Assembly (NCBI RefSeq): GCF_036865545.1
Contig: NZ_CP142208.1
Location: 558,001 to 622,000, forward strand
DNA from: Erwinia sp. E_sp_B01_1
GTDB taxonomy: Bacteria > Pseudomonadota > Gammaproteobacteria > Enterobacterales > Enterobacteriaceae
Direction: 5' to 3'
Length of the DNA: 64,000 bases
In this document: in pieces, positions 18,310 to 28,641 of the stretch
Numbering within the stretch: position 1 is the first letter of the stretch
How the letters are laid out: each line of letters begins with the position of its first letter
Position numbers and translations under genes: made by a program
Notes under the pieces: model-generated
Told to the model about the DNA's origin: nothing
Databases searched by the model: none
The model's input: the letters and a program-made list of their open reading frames with translations, nothing else

Positions 18310-18696
18310 TTAACCCACAGATTGCTTGCGAAGAGTGAGCCGGTTCATTAACTGTGAAGAACCGGACGGATCCATCTGACCGATATCAAACCCGTAGGGC
18401 AGCAGCTGGTGTAACACCTTCTCTGCCGCGGTGCTCTGCTCCTGAGTATCAAAACGGATCACCAGTGAGTCGTTATCTGGCGTGATGCTTTTAATACGGA
18501 TCCCTTCAGCATTCAGGCGCTGATAAACATAAAAACCGTCCGGCAGCGACGTTCCCTGGCGGGAAACGCGGATTTGAAGCGCCGTCTCATTGCGAAAGAT
18601 GCCGGGTAAAAACGCCACCATCATCAGCGCGGAGAGACAGACCAGCAGGATACAAAGCATCCGCGTGGAGTAATATTTTTTAAGTAAAGCCGACAT
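18310..18696 (-). CDS. mzrA: EnvZ/OmpR modulator MzrA
   Basis: The 128-residue inner-membrane protein has one N-terminal TM helix (about 12-32, RMLCILLVCLSALMMVAFL) and a periplasmic domain containing GTSLPDGFYVYQRLNAEGIRIKSITPDNDSLVIRF. This matches E. coli MzrA in length and motif order. MzrA interacts with EnvZ and links CpxAR to OmpR output. Its start overlaps the yqjA stop as TAATG, indicating translational coupling. Confidence 0.93.
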   Translation of the reverse strand: MSALLKKYYSTRMLCILLVCLSALMMVAFLPGIFRNETALQIRVSRQGTSLPDGFYVYQRLNAEGIRIKSITPDNDSLVIRFDTQEQSTAAEKVLHQLLPYGFDIGQMDPSGSSQLMNRLTLRKQSVG

Positions 18697-19373
18697 TATG
18701 AGTTTCCTTTCTCATTGTCCACGCTGCGCTTTTTGCGCCAGAGCACGAACAGTGAGCCAAACAAACCAAAGACCAGCAGCACCAGCGGCAGCATCATCAG
18801 GCAAAACATCAGCTGATCTTCGTATTTACGAAACAGGGGGGTCTTCCCAAGCGCAAAACCGATCACCGTCAGGATCAGCACCCACAGCAGTGCGCTCATC
18901 CAGTTAAAGAACTGGAAGCGGGCATTACTCAGGCCTGAAAGGCCAGCGATAGTTGGCAGCAGGGTTCTGACAAAGGCGATAAAGCGGCCAATGAGCAGCG
19001 CGGAAAGGCCGTGTTTGTGGAACAGATGATACGCCCGCTGATGGTATTGGGCAGGCAAATGCGATAACCACTTTTGCACCGTGGGAGTGTTCCCCAGCCA
19101 TTTACCCTGAATATAACTGACCCAGCAGCCCAGGCTGGCGGCAGTGGTCAGGATAAATAACGTCATTGGGAAAGCCAGAGTGCCTTTGGCAATCAGCACG
19201 CCAACCAGAATCAGCAGGCTGTCACCCGGCAGGAAAGCGGCCGGAAGCAGGCCATTTTCCAGAAAGAGGATCATGAACAGGACAAAGTAGATAGCCCAGA
19301 CAAGTGTGGGATCGGACAGGGTGGCGAAGTCTTGGTGCCACAACGCTTGGACCAGGGTTTTAAAAATATCCAT
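18696..19373 (-). CDS. yqjA: DedA family membrane protein YqjA
   Basis: The 225-residue polytopic protein has the DedA signature [22 protein letters not shown] near residues 120-140 and the acidic entry [19 protein letters not shown]. YqjA and its paralogue YghB are needed for proton-motive-force-dependent drug and alkaline-pH resistance and membrane homeostasis in E. coli; the family is linked to phospholipid flipping. It is the promoter-proximal gene of the yqjA-mzrA operon. Confidence 0.95.
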   Translation of the reverse strand: MDIFKTLVQALWHQDFATLSDPTLVWAIYFVLFMILFLENGLLPAAFLPGDSLLILVGVLIAKGTLAFPMTLFILTTAASLGCWVSYIQGKWLGNTPTVQKWLSHLPAQYHQRAYHLFHKHGLSALLIGRFIAFVRTLLPTIAGLSGLSNARFQFFNWMSALLWVLILTVIGFALGKTPLFRKYEDQLMFCLMMLPLVLLVFGLFGSLFVLWRKKRSVDNEKGNS

Positions 19374-19957
19374 TGGGTGTTCCCGAACATCATTGTTAGC
19401 GGTGTTCTGAACAAGGCCTGCACGGAGAGTTAATCGTTATTATTTGTGCGGGTCTGACTCTGAACACGGACGGTTTCTTCAGGGTAAAACAAAAAATGGC
19501 ACGCTAAGCTTAATGCCGTCTCAAAGGGTAAAAAAAGCCGCTTAACTGTAACAAAATTGCGGTTAAGGAGACAGCGGAAACAGGGTGCCTTCGATGTTTT
19601 ACAGGGGCAGCAGGTCCACGCAAAGAAGTTTTACACAGGCTGACATAATTGCCACTTTTTCCTGCTGAGCTGACCCGCTGATATTGCAGGAAAAAGTCCA
19701 TTTATCCGGCTTTAGAGGAAAATCCGGACTCACAGGGGTATTTACGGCAACAAACTGTGTCAGGCGGAAAAAGAGCCTGGCGAAATAATGGGCAGCCCGG
19801 TTTTTTATACAGTATTAAACCCTGATTCTGTGATCTGAATTGCAATTACCCTGCGGCAGCAGGGACAGTTGGCGCGTTAACTTTTAAACAGGAGGAAGTC
19901 AATCAGCCGCAGCTTAAGCGCTGATTTTTCCTCTTACTTCAGGTTAAGGATGAAGCC
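19374..19957 (+). other. 584-base intergenic region between yqjA and uxaB
   Basis: This region separates divergent yqjA and uxaB and must hold both promoters. A perfect 12-bp inverted repeat, ACTTTTTCCTGC (19654-19665) and GCAGGAAAAAGT (19686-19697), is separated by 20 bases. A perfect AATTGCAATT palindrome lies at 19838-19847, preceded by a TGTGAT half-site (19829-19834). No convincing ORF or classic ExuR box was found. Confidence 0.55.
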
Positions 19958-21406
19958 ATGTTGTTGCTGAATCGCAGGGATTTTCCAGGGCGGGATCATC
20001 CGGACCGTATAATTCAGTTTGGTGAAGGCAATTTTCTTCGTGCTTTTATCGACTGGCAACTCGATCTGCTGAACGAACAAACCGATCTGGATGCTGGCGT
20101 GGTGGTAGTTCGCCCCCGTAACAGCCAGACCACGAGGACGCTGAACAGTCAGGATGGCCTTTACACCACGCTGATTCGGGGTATCGATGCCAGGGGAGAA
20201 GTGGTGAGCGAGCCAAGGCTGATTCGGTCAGTCAACCGGGAAATCCATCCTTATCAGCAATTTGATGCGTTTCTTGCCCTGGCGCGGAATGAAGCTATCC
20301 GTTTTGTTTTCTCCAATACCACCGAAGCCGGAATTCAATATGCCGAAGGAGATAGCCTGGAGGCGATGCCGCCTGCCTCATTCCCTGCCAAACTCACCCG
20401 CCTGCTGTGGGAACGCTGGCAGCATTTTGCCGGAAGCAGCGATAAAGGCTGGGTCATCCTGCCCTGCGAACTGATAGATAATAACGGCGAGGCGTTAAAA
20501 GCGCTGGTCCTTCGCTACGCACGGGAGTGGGATCTGCCCTCAGCTTTCGCCGGGTGGGTTGAGCAGCACAACACCTTCTGTTCGACGCTGGTCGATCGCA
20601 TTGTCACCGGGTATCCGCAGGATGCCGGAGAGATTGAACAGCAGTTGGGCTATCAGGATAACTATCTGGTGACGGGGGAGGTCTACTATCTTCTGGTGAT
20701 TCAGGGGCCAGCCTGGCTGGAGCAGGAACTATGCCTGGATCGTTGCCCGCTGAATGTGCGGATCGTTGAGGATATCAGGCCTTTCAAGGAGCAGAAGGTG
20801 GCGATCCTTAACGGGGCGCACACGGCGATGGTGCCGGTCGCTTTTCTGGCCGGGCTGGATACGGTGGGTGAAGCGATGCAGGATCGGGAGATCTCAGGCT
20901 ATATCGACGCATTAATACGCCAGGAGATCATCCCCACGCTGGATCTGCCTGCCGGGGAGCTGAACGCTTTCGCCGATGCTGTTCTGAACCGGTTCCGTAA
21001 CCCTTTTATTCAGCATCAGCTTCAGGCCATTGCACTGAACAGTATGACCAAATTCCGCACCCGCTTGCTGCCGCAAACTCTGACCTGCTCGCAGCGACCG
21101 GGCCTCCCTCCGGTCCGTCTCACCTTTGCCTTTGCAGCCCTGCTGGCGTTCTATCGTGGTAAACGTGCCGAAGGAGAATATCTGCTGGAAGACGATGCCC
21201 ACTGGCTACAGCGTTTCAGCCAGCTCTGGTCTCAGGTTGAGTGCGGGAACATCGCCCCACAGCAACTGGTAGAAACCGTGCTGGGCGACGTTCAGCACTG
21301 GGGACGCGATCTTAACCACATCACCGGATTAACTGCCGCCGTCACCGAACACCTGCAACGGATCGTTGGCGATGGCCTGCGCGAAGCTTTGCGCCGCGTA
21401 AACTGA
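19958..21406 (+). CDS. uxaB: Tagaturonate reductase (altronate oxidoreductase) UxaB
   Basis: The 482-residue protein is one residue shorter than E. coli UxaB and carries the mannitol-dehydrogenase-family N-terminal NAD site ([19 protein letters not shown]) and the catalytic C-terminal region with [17 protein letters not shown]. It reduces D-tagaturonate to D-altronate with NADH in galacturonate catabolism. uxaA follows after 10 bases, so the two form an operon. The usual partners uxaC and exuT are not in this window. Confidence 0.96.
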   Translation: MLLLNRRDFPGRDHPDRIIQFGEGNFLRAFIDWQLDLLNEQTDLDAGVVVVRPRNSQTTRTLNSQDGLYTTLIRGIDARGEVVSEPRLIRSVNREIHPYQQFDAFLALARNEAIRFVFSNTTEAGIQYAEGDSLEAMPPASFPAKLTRLLWERWQHFAGSSDKGWVILPCELIDNNGEALKALVLRYAREWDLPSAFAGWVEQHNTFCSTLVDRIVTGYPQDAGEIEQQLGYQDNYLVTGEVYYLLVIQGPAWLEQELCLDRCPLNVRIVEDIRPFKEQKVAILNGAHTAMVPVAFLAGLDTVGEAMQDREISGYIDALIRQEIIPTLDLPAGELNAFADAVLNRFRNPFIQHQLQAIALNSMTKFRTRLLPQTLTCSQRPGLPPVRLTFAFAALLAFYRGKRAEGEYLLEDDAHWLQRFSQLWSQVECGNIAPQQLVETVLGDVQHWGRDLNHITGLTAAVTEHLQRIVGDGLREALRRVN

Positions 21407-21416
21407 GGAAATAACT

Positions 21417-22907
21417 ATGCAGCGATACATAAAAATTCATCCCGATGACAATGTGGCAGTGGCGCTTGCGGATCTGGATGAGGGCGAAACGGTGGTGTTT
21501 CCGGAACAGGATGTGGTGCTAAAGCAGGTGATGGAACGTGGGCATAAATTTGCCCTTCAGCCTCTGGCAGTGGGCGATCTGGTGCTGAAATACGGCTTGC
21601 CGATCGGACATGCCACAGCGCCGGTAGCCGCCGGGGAAACGCTGCATTCACATAATACCCGCACTAATCTCAGCGACCTGGATGAATACAGCTATCAACC
21701 CGATTTTGCCACGCTTCCGCCGCAGGCCGGCGACCGCGAAGTGCAGATTTTCCGGCGCCGTAACGGCGATGTCGGCATCCGTAACGAGCTGTGGATTTTG
21801 CCTACGGTAGGCTGCGTGAACGGCATCGCGAAGCAGATGGTGAACCGCTTTCTGAAAGAGAGCAACGAGGCCGAAGGTATTGATGGCGTGCATCTGTTCA
21901 CCCACCCGTTTGGCTGCTCGCAGCTTGGGCAGGATCATGAAAACACCCGCACCATGCTGCAAAATATGGCGCGACACCCCAATGCGGGCGCGGTACTGGT
22001 GATTGGACTGGGATGTGAAAACAACCAGGTGAATGTGTTCCGCGAAACTCTGGGCGACTACGATGCTGACCGCACCGCTTTTATGGCGCTTCAGCAGCAC
22101 GATGATGAAGTGGAAGCGGGGCTTGAGCATCTGCGCCGTCTGTATGAGGTGATGCGTCACGACCAGCGTGAACCGGGGCGTCTGAGCGAGCTGAAATTTG
22201 GTCTGGAGTGTGGCGGATCGGATGGCCTGTCAGGGATCACCGCAAATCCGCTGCTGGGCCGTTTTTCCGATCGGATGATCGCCAATGGCGGCACTACCGT
22301 ACTGACTGAAGTACCCGAGATGTTTGGCGCCGAACGCATCCTGATGAGCCGCTGCCGGGATGAAGCGACGTTTGAGAAAACGGTCAGTATGATCAACGAC
22401 TTCAAACGCTACTTTATCGATCACCATCAGCCGATCTATGAAAATCCTTCGCCGGGCAATAAAGCCGGAGGCATCACCACGCTGGAGGAAAAATCACTGG
22501 GCTGCACGCAGAAAGCCGGACAAAGCCAGGTGGTGGATGTGCTGAAGTACGGCGAGCGGCTGCGTCAGCCGGGCCTGAACCTGCTCAGCGCGCCGGGCAA
22601 TGATGCAGTGGCAACCAGTGCGCTGGCGGGCGCAGGCTGCCATATGGTGCTGTTCAGTACCGGGCGGGGCACGCCTTACGGCGGATTTGTGCCGACGGTC
22701 AAACTGGCTACAAACAGCGAGCTGGCGGCGAAAAAGCCCCACTGGATTGATTTTGACGCCGGTGCGTTGATCAAGGGCACTGAGATGCCAGCCTTGCTGG
22801 ACAGTTTCGTCGACACGCTGGTGGAGATCGCCAATGGCCGTCAGACCAGAAATGAGATCAATGATTTTCGTGAGCTGGCGATTTTTAAAAGCGGCGTGAC
22901 GCTGTAG
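21417..22907 (+). CDS. uxaA: Altronate dehydratase UxaA
   Basis: The 496-residue protein contains an N-terminal SAF domain (about 1-90) and a UxaA/GarD catalytic domain with GCEN (IGLGCENNQ), LECGGSDGLSGITANP and CTQKAGQS motifs. It matches E. coli UxaA in length and sequence. It dehydrates D-altronate to 2-keto-3-deoxygluconate using an iron site. It shares an operon with uxaB and ends before a strong hairpin. Confidence 0.96.
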   Translation: MQRYIKIHPDDNVAVALADLDEGETVVFPEQDVVLKQVMERGHKFALQPLAVGDLVLKYGLPIGHATAPVAAGETLHSHNTRTNLSDLDEYSYQPDFATLPPQAGDREVQIFRRRNGDVGIRNELWILPTVGCVNGIAKQMVNRFLKESNEAEGIDGVHLFTHPFGCSQLGQDHENTRTMLQNMARHPNAGAVLVIGLGCENNQVNVFRETLGDYDADRTAFMALQQHDDEVEAGLEHLRRLYEVMRHDQREPGRLSELKFGLECGGSDGLSGITANPLLGRFSDRMIANGGTTVLTEVPEMFGAERILMSRCRDEATFEKTVSMINDFKRYFIDHHQPIYENPSPGNKAGGITTLEEKSLGCTQKAGQSQVVDVLKYGERLRQPGLNLLSAPGNDAVATSALAGAGCHMVLFSTGRGTPYGGFVPTVKLATNSELAAKKPHWIDFDAGALIKGTEMPALLDSFVDTLVEIANGRQTRNEINDFRELAIFKSGVTL

Positions 22908-22920
22908 GGAAGGGAAGGAT

Positions 22921-22950
22921 CAGGCTCGCCACGGCAATGTGGCGAGCCTG
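22921..22950 (+). terminator. Bidirectional hairpin between uxaA and sstT
   Basis: A perfect 12-bp stem (CAGGCTCGCCAC/GTGGCGAGCCTG, six-base loop) fills the gap between the converging genes. The T-run is weak on both sides. Confidence 0.75.
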
Positions 22951-22965
22951 TTACTGCTGTCAGAT

Positions 22966-24204
22966 TCAGATGCGTTGCTCTTCGCGGCGCTCTTCAGCCA
23001 TACAGGCAGCCGCCGTAAACAGAATATCGGCAGAGGAATTCAGCGCCGTTTCTGCCGAGTCCTGCAGTACGCCAATAATAAAGCCCACCGCAACAACCTG
23101 CATTGCCACCTCGTTAGGGATGCCAAACATATTACAGGCCACCGGGATCAGCAGCAGGGAACCTCCCGCCACGCCGGATGCGCCACAGGCACAGATTGAA
23201 GCCACCAGACTCAGCAGGATCGCCGTGCTGATATCCACATGAATCCCCAACGTATTCACCGCTGCCAGCGTCAGAACGGTAATGGTTATTGATGCGCCCG
23301 CCATACTGATATTGGCGCCCACCGGAATCGAAACCGAGTAGGTGTCTTCATCAAGATTGAGCTTCTTCGCCAGTGCCATGTTCACCGGAATATTGGCGGC
23401 AGAGCTGCGGGTGAAGAAAGCCGTCACGCCGCTTTCACGCAGGCAGGTAAACACCAGCGGATAGGGATTACGGCGAATCTTCCAGTACACCAGGATTGGA
23501 TTAAAGACCAGCGCCATCAGCAGCATACAACCCAGCAGCAGCCCCAGCAGATGCGCATAATCCCACAATGCCGAGAAGCCGGTGGTGGCAAGTATCGATG
23601 CGACCAGGCCGAAGATACCAATTGGTGCCAGACGGATGACAATCCGCACCAGATAAGTCACGGCATCGGAAGCATCATTCAGGAAGGCACGCGTCGTATC
23701 GCTACTGTGGCGGAAGGCAAAGCCAAGACCAATGGCCCAGACCAGAATCCCGATATAGTTTGCATGGATCAGCGCGTCTATCGGGTTGGAAACCATGCTC
23801 ATCAGCAGGCCGTTCAGCACTTCCAGAATACCTGAAGGTGGGGTGATAGCCTGGCTGGCATCGGTCAGTGTCAGGGTTTGCGGCAGCAGATGACTGCAGA
23901 CCACAGCGACCACCGCAGCAAAAAAGGTGCTCAGTAAATAGAGGATCACAATCGGCCGGATACTGGTTTTGGTGCCGTGCTGATGGTTAGCGATGGAGGA
24001 GATGACCAGCACCATGACCAACAGAGGCGCAACCGATTTCAGCGCGCTGACAAAAAGGGTACCCAGCAGGGCAACGGATTGCGCGGTGTCTCTGGAGAAC
24101 CACGCCAGGGCAATGCCCGCAGCCAGCCCAATCATAATCTGGGTGACCAGGCTTCCCTGCATCAGACGCTGCAGCAGCCCGGGACGACTTTTTTCCATAC
24201 TCAT
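22966..24204 (-). CDS. sstT: Serine/threonine:sodium symporter SstT
   Basis: The 412-residue dicarboxylate/amino acid:cation symporter (DAACS) family protein matches E. coli SstT. Recognisable blocks are [39 protein letters not shown] (the serine-rich HP1 motif) and [17 protein letters not shown]. Eight TM helices plus two re-entrant loops are expected. It imports serine and threonine with Na+. A second ATG two codons in is an alternative start. Confidence 0.95.
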   Translation of the reverse strand: MSMEKSRPGLLQRLMQGSLVTQIMIGLAAGIALAWFSRDTAQSVALLGTLFVSALKSVAPLLVMVLVISSIANHQHGTKTSIRPIVILYLLSTFFAAVVAVVCSHLLPQTLTLTDASQAITPPSGILEVLNGLLMSMVSNPIDALIHANYIGILVWAIGLGFAFRHSSDTTRAFLNDASDAVTYLVRIVIRLAPIGIFGLVASILATTGFSALWDYAHLLGLLLGCMLLMALVFNPILVYWKIRRNPYPLVFTCLRESGVTAFFTRSSAANIPVNMALAKKLNLDEDTYSVSIPVGANISMAGASITITVLTLAAVNTLGIHVDISTAILLSLVASICACGASGVAGGSLLLIPVACNMFGIPNEVAMQVVAVGFIIGVLQDSAETALNSSADILFTAAACMAEERREEQRI

Positions 24205-24394
24205 AGTTAAAAACCAGTTTAATTATAAATAGCGGTGTGCCTCAGCGTCAGTTGCGCTGAAAGATGCGACACCGGTGTGTTTGCGCGGGTGAGTATAAGG
24301 AAATGTGATGTCAGGGGAAGGAAAAAGTCGCGAAAAACTGCCCCAGCTGCTTTTTATCCGGGGCTGATGAAAAAGGGTGTGACCTGAGTCAACC

Positions 24395-24416
24395 AGGACT
24401 GGCTGGCACCAGTCCT
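24395..24416 (-). terminator. Hairpin downstream of alx
   Basis: An 8-bp stem (AGGACTGG/CCAGTCCT) with a six-base loop lies 15 bases past the alx stop. There is no clear T-run, so it is only a candidate terminator. Confidence 0.45.
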
Positions 24417-24430
24417 GATCAACACGGGTT

Positions 24431-25405
24431 TTACTTGCTCAGCTGCTTCTGGTCGTTGCGGTAGTTAACCCACGCGTTAACCAGCAGGGTAATGCCGAGA
24501 ATGCTGCCAACTGTCGCGAGCGAGATGGAGACCGGAATATGGTAGAAATCGACTATCAGCATCTTCACACCAATAAACACCAGCACCACGGCCAGACCAT
24601 ATTTCAGCATATGGAAACGCTCCGCCACGTTAGCCAGCAGGAAGTACATCGCACGCAGGCCGAGGATGGCGAACAGATTAGAGGTCAGCACGATAAAGGG
24701 ATCGGTGGTAACGGCAAAGATCGCCGGGATGCTGTCGACGGCGAAAATCACGTCGCTCAGCTCCACCATAATCAACACCAGCAACAGCGGGGTAGCGAAC
24801 AGAATGCCGTTGCGGCGGACGAAGAACTTCTCGCCCTCCATCGTTTCAGTCATCCGCAGATGGCCGCGCAGCCAACGCACCATCGGTTTATCTCCGATAC
24901 TGCCTGCTTCGTCACTGCTGCCTTCCATACCCATTTTGATGCCGGTGAAAATCAGGAAGGCACCGAAGATATACAGGATCCAGCTGAACTCAGAGACCAG
25001 CCAGCTGCCGGCGAAGATCATCATGGTACGCAGCACAAATGCGCCCAGAATTCCGTAGATCAGGACGCGACGCTGGATAGCAGGCGGCACGGAAAAATAG
25101 CTGAACAGCATCAGCCAGACAAAGACGTTATCCACCGCCAGCGCTTTTTCCAGCACGTAACCGGTCAGGAAAGCCAGGGTCTGCGTATTGGCGACTTCGC
25201 GGCTGATATTGCCGTCGAGATACCACCAGAAACCGGCAGCGAACAGCAGGGAAAGGGTGACCCACAGCAATGACCAGAGCGCAGCCTGTTTCATTGACAT
25301 GGTTTGCGAGCCGCGGCGGCCCTGAAGGAAGAGATCGATAGCCAGCATAATGACCACGATAACGGCAAAGCTGCCCCACAGCAGAGGCGTGCCAACAGAG
25401 TGCAT
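24431..25405 (-). CDS. alx: TerC-family membrane protein Alx (manganese homeostasis)
   Basis: Starting at 25405 ([21 protein letters not shown]) the product has 324 residues and aligns with E. coli Alx. The frame is open another 46 codons upstream, but that part is the regulatory leader. The TerC core [22 protein letters not shown] and [19 protein letters not shown] supplies the acidic metal-binding positions. About nine TM helices are visible. Alx is linked to Mn2+ handling and alkaline induction through its leader RNA. Confidence 0.95.
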   Translation of the reverse strand: MHSVGTPLLWGSFAVIVVIMLAIDLFLQGRRGSQTMSMKQAALWSLLWVTLSLLFAAGFWWYLDGNISREVANTQTLAFLTGYVLEKALAVDNVFVWLMLFSYFSVPPAIQRRVLIYGILGAFVLRTMMIFAGSWLVSEFSWILYIFGAFLIFTGIKMGMEGSSDEAGSIGDKPMVRWLRGHLRMTETMEGEKFFVRRNGILFATPLLLVLIMVELSDVIFAVDSIPAIFAVTTDPFIVLTSNLFAILGLRAMYFLLANVAERFHMLKYGLAVVLVFIGVKMLIVDFYHIPVSISLATVGSILGITLLVNAWVNYRNDQKQLSK

Positions 25406-25484
25406 AGAAGTATCCTGTAAAGATGAAAAATGGCTGGCCGGAACGGTCGCTGTACCTCTCAGAGGATCAACGGACGTTTCGGAA

Positions 25485-25600
25485 ACAAGCCAGGTCTCAC
25501 TTACAGCAGGGTTGATCCCTGTTGCCCGACGACCGGGTATCACCTGATACCGTGCTGACGATCAATCGGCATTGAAGTTACTCCCCTATGCTGCGCCAGA
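25485..25600 (-). promoter_or_regulatory. yybP-ykoY-type Mn2+ riboswitch in the alx leader
   Basis: On the minus strand the leader contains GGGGAGTA (25586-25579) and, about 80 bases later, GTGAGACC (25500-25493). These are two of the most conserved elements of the yybP-ykoY aptamer, upstream of alx as in E. coli. The intervening bases can form further helices (GGTATCAGGTGATACC is self-complementary). Exact boundaries are estimated. Confidence 0.85.
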
Positions 25601-25654
25601 AGATACGGTCCGGCGCGACACAGGTCAATCATAACTGGAAATATTTAGAAATAT

Positions 25655-26653
25655 TTACACAGCGACGTCGTCGGGCAGCCCATCAGCCGGGAAGACGACA
25701 CCCGTCTGCTGACGTATTTCGGTCAGCAGTTTTGCCGTAGCGCGTGAGGTCCCCAGCCCGGCATGGTTAATCTCGTGGTTCTCCACCAGCCTGGCAAACG
25801 TCTCAGCTTCGTAAAGCATGGTATTGATATGCTGAGGATGACTGAGATCCTGCACCCTGGCTCCGCGGGGCATAAAGCTGACGCGCTGGCATTCAGAAAC
25901 CTGCTCAATGACCAGCGATCCCTCCTCTCCCTGAATTTCGCTGGGCACCACGGACTGGCTCACTTTGGAGTGCAGCAGCGTGACGTCAAAATCGCCGTAA
26001 TCCATCACCACGGTGCCGTGAGCATCCACGCCGCTTTCAAGCAGGGAAGCGGTGGCGGTCACTTTATAAGGTTCGCCCCAGAGGCTGACCGCCGTGGCCA
26101 GACAGTAGTAGCCGATATCCATAATCGAGCCGTTGGACCAGGCCGGATTAAAGGTATTTGGGTTCTCACCATCCAGATAACGCTGATAGCGGGAAGAGTA
26201 CTGACAGTAATTAATCAACGCTTTACGCAATTTGCCGACTTTTGGCAGCGACTGCTGCAGAATCAGAAAATTGGGCAGGCTGGCGGTTTTGAACGCTTCA
26301 AATAACACCACCTGATTGTCCCGCGCGCAGGCAATCATCGCTTCCACTTCACGCAGGTTGGAGGCGAGGGGCTTTTCGCAGATCACATGTTTTTTATGCT
26401 GGAGAAACAGCAGCGCCTGCTGGCAATGCAGGGCGTTGGGGCTGGCGATATAGACCGCATCAACATCCTCCGACTGCGCCATCTGTTCCAGCGAAGTAAA
26501 CAGATGTTCGACGCGATAATCTTTGCTGAAGGACTGGGCCTGGTCGAGCGAGCGGGAGTAGACGGCGGTGAGCTTCATTTTGCCGGTTTCATGCGCGGCG
26601 TCGACAAACTGGCGGGTGATCCAGTTGGTCCCTACGATAGCGAAGCGGATCAT
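25655..26653 (-). CDS. ygjR: Gfo/Idh/MocA family oxidoreductase YgjR
   Basis: The 332-residue protein has an N-terminal Rossmann fold (IRFAIVGTNWITRQF) and the family motif CEKPLASN (EKP motif) near residue 90, followed by the alpha/beta substrate domain with GSIMDIGYYCLATAVSLWGEP. It matches E. coli YgjR over its length. It is an NAD(P)-dependent oxidoreductase of unknown substrate. It lies upstream of alx but the riboswitch leader separates their expression. Confidence 0.94.
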   Translation of the reverse strand: MIRFAIVGTNWITRQFVDAAHETGKMKLTAVYSRSLDQAQSFSKDYRVEHLFTSLEQMAQSEDVDAVYIASPNALHCQQALLFLQHKKHVICEKPLASNLREVEAMIACARDNQVVLFEAFKTASLPNFLILQQSLPKVGKLRKALINYCQYSSRYQRYLDGENPNTFNPAWSNGSIMDIGYYCLATAVSLWGEPYKVTATASLLESGVDAHGTVVMDYGDFDVTLLHSKVSQSVVPSEIQGEEGSLVIEQVSECQRVSFMPRGARVQDLSHPQHINTMLYEAETFARLVENHEINHAGLGTSRATAKLLTEIRQQTGVVFPADGLPDDVAV

Positions 26654-26888
26654 GGCGGGTTTCAGTCTCCACAGGTCAGGACGGGTCAGGGCAGTGCATT
26701 AGCCTGCCCACGGCGTTATTGATCAGAGTAGCACGAGAGTCAGCACGGGCAATGCCTAAAAAAAGTGGTTGAGTATGACGATTATCACCGGCGTTGTGGG
26801 GCGGGATGCGGCATCATGGCGTTTGATTTTTAACGCATCCTCTTTCACGATAAGAGAAAAGGCGGCCACTCAGGGGTGAGCAGACACA

Positions 26889-28580
26889 ATGAGCACGGGC
26901 AGTAAACACGCACTGAACTGGACCAGCATCCTGGTAGCGATCCCGGTGGGGCTGGTGGCCACGCTGGTGACGCTGGGATTTCGCCAGACTATTGAACTGA
27001 TCAACGCCGCCGTGTTTGGATCGCGGCAGGATGTGACCCAGGCTATTGGCGTCTATTCCTGGTATTTCTGGCCGCTGATTGTCGGGACCGGCGGGCTGAT
27101 CGCGGGTTTCTTCCTGCGCTACGCCACAGCGATAGAGCAGAAAGAGACGGTTCGCACCGATTATCTGGAAGTGATCAATGCCCGGCTGGATGCGGTTCCG
27201 ACCAAAACCTCGCTGTTCCGTGCGCTCTCCTCCATTGCCAGTATCAGCAGCGGTGCCTCAATCGGTAAAGAGGGGCCGATGGTGCAGCTCTCGGCGCTGA
27301 GCGGCAGCCTGATGGGGCGGCTCTGCTTCCGCAATCTGGCGCTGAAAAACAGCGATATTGTGGCAATGGCCGCCGCGGCGGGGCTTTCCTCTGTTTATCA
27401 CGCGCCGCTGGCTTCGGCGATTTTTGTGGCGGAGATTGCCTTCGGCATCTCGGCATTACAGCGCCTGATCCCGTTAATTATCTCCTCCGGGGTAGCCGTA
27501 CTGACCATGTGGACGCTGGGCTACCGCTCCGCGATCTACCCCTTCTCTCATGCCCAGTTTGACCTGACGCCGGGTAATATTTTGCTGACCATTATCGTCG
27601 GGCTGCTGGCCGGCCTGGTGGGCTGGGCGATGATCTGGCTGATCAACCAGAGCCGGCAGCGTTTTGGCCGGATAAAAAGCCTGCCTTTGCGGCTGGGGCT
27701 GGGCGGCGCGATCGTGGGGACAATGGCGACGGGCAGCACCAATATTCTGGGAAACGGCTACGAAGTGATCGTGGAGATCATGGCGGGGAGCTTTGTGCTC
27801 AAGGGGCTGCTTATTCTGCTGGCACTGAAGATGATCGCTACAGCGGTTTCAGTGGGATCTAATGCGGTAGGGGGGCTTTTCACGCCGTCGTTGCTGATTG
27901 GCGCGGTGCTTGGCGTGGTGGTGGCAACGCTGGCCAGCCTCGCTGGCTGGCCGGTCAGCAACACGCTGGTATTTGCTGCGGTAGGGATGGGCGCAGTGCT
28001 CGCCTCGGTCAGCCAGGCCCCGCTGATGGCGATGCTGATGGTGCTGGAGATGACGCTGAACAGCAGCCTGCTGTTCCCGACGATGATTGCCTGCGTGCTG
28101 GCCTCAATGACCGTCTATCGTCTGCAATCCAGCAGCACCTATCCGGTGATCAAGAATCACTTCAGCCGCTCCGATGCGAAATTCGATTTCGATAACGGCA
28201 TTATCTCGCAGTTTATCGTCTCCGGCGCGGCGCTGAGGCCGGAGGACACGGTGGGGAAAGCGCTGGCGGTCAGCTCATTGAAGCGGGAGCGTTTTGTCTA
28301 TGTTATCAACGAGACCGGCAGGTTTATGGGCGCCGTCTCAATGCACGATATCTCACGAAAAGTGCTGGATAAGGAGATCACTCTGGACTCGCCGGTAAGC
28401 TGCGTGATGGATGATTCCTTCCCCTATATTTTTGAAAATCAGACTATCACGGAAGGATGGGAAGCGTTTGCCAGAGTCACGCTGGAGCGCCTGCCGGTGC
28501 TGAACAATCCGCTGGAGAAGAAGTATCTCGGCGCGTTAACCAAAACCAGCCTGATTCAGAAAGCCAAAGATTTCCTCTGA
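26889..28580 (+). CDS. ClcB-like ClC chloride channel/transporter with C-terminal CBS pair
   Basis: The 563-residue protein has a ClC membrane domain (about 10-425) and a C-terminal tandem CBS region (about 440-560). The gating glutamate is present in GASIGKEGPMVQ, and the C-terminal pore tyrosine is in STYPVIKN. The proton-glutamate position of E. coli ClcA (second E of IIEEMR) appears as Ile (FVAEIAFGI), and the first selectivity loop lacks GSGIP. It is therefore nearer to ClcB-like and channel-like members than to the classic H+/Cl- exchanger. It stands alone between ygjR and ygjP. Confidence 0.88.
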   Translation: MSTGSKHALNWTSILVAIPVGLVATLVTLGFRQTIELINAAVFGSRQDVTQAIGVYSWYFWPLIVGTGGLIAGFFLRYATAIEQKETVRTDYLEVINARLDAVPTKTSLFRALSSIASISSGASIGKEGPMVQLSALSGSLMGRLCFRNLALKNSDIVAMAAAAGLSSVYHAPLASAIFVAEIAFGISALQRLIPLIISSGVAVLTMWTLGYRSAIYPFSHAQFDLTPGNILLTIIVGLLAGLVGWAMIWLINQSRQRFGRIKSLPLRLGLGGAIVGTMATGSTNILGNGYEVIVEIMAGSFVLKGLLILLALKMIATAVSVGSNAVGGLFTPSLLIGAVLGVVVATLASLAGWPVSNTLVFAAVGMGAVLASVSQAPLMAMLMVLEMTLNSSLLFPTMIACVLASMTVYRLQSSSTYPVIKNHFSRSDAKFDFDNGIISQFIVSGAALRPEDTVGKALAVSSLKRERFVYVINETGRFMGAVSMHDISRKVLDKEITLDSPVSCVMDDSFPYIFENQTITEGWEAFARVTLERLPVLNNPLEKKYLGALTKTSLIQKAKDFL

Positions 28581-28641
28581 AACCGGGGGGAGCGTTACCG
28601 CGCCTCCCGCATTTTCATCACTGCTGTTATTTTGCCAGCGT

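Noticed and set aside
19829..19847. CRP site upstream of uxaB
   Set aside because: TGTGAT is present but the second half (TGCAAT) does not match TCACA; only a half-site.
24539..25273. A 244-codon plus-strand frame opposite alx
   Set aside because: Shadow ORF with low-complexity His/Gln/Glu composition; alx on the other strand is certain.
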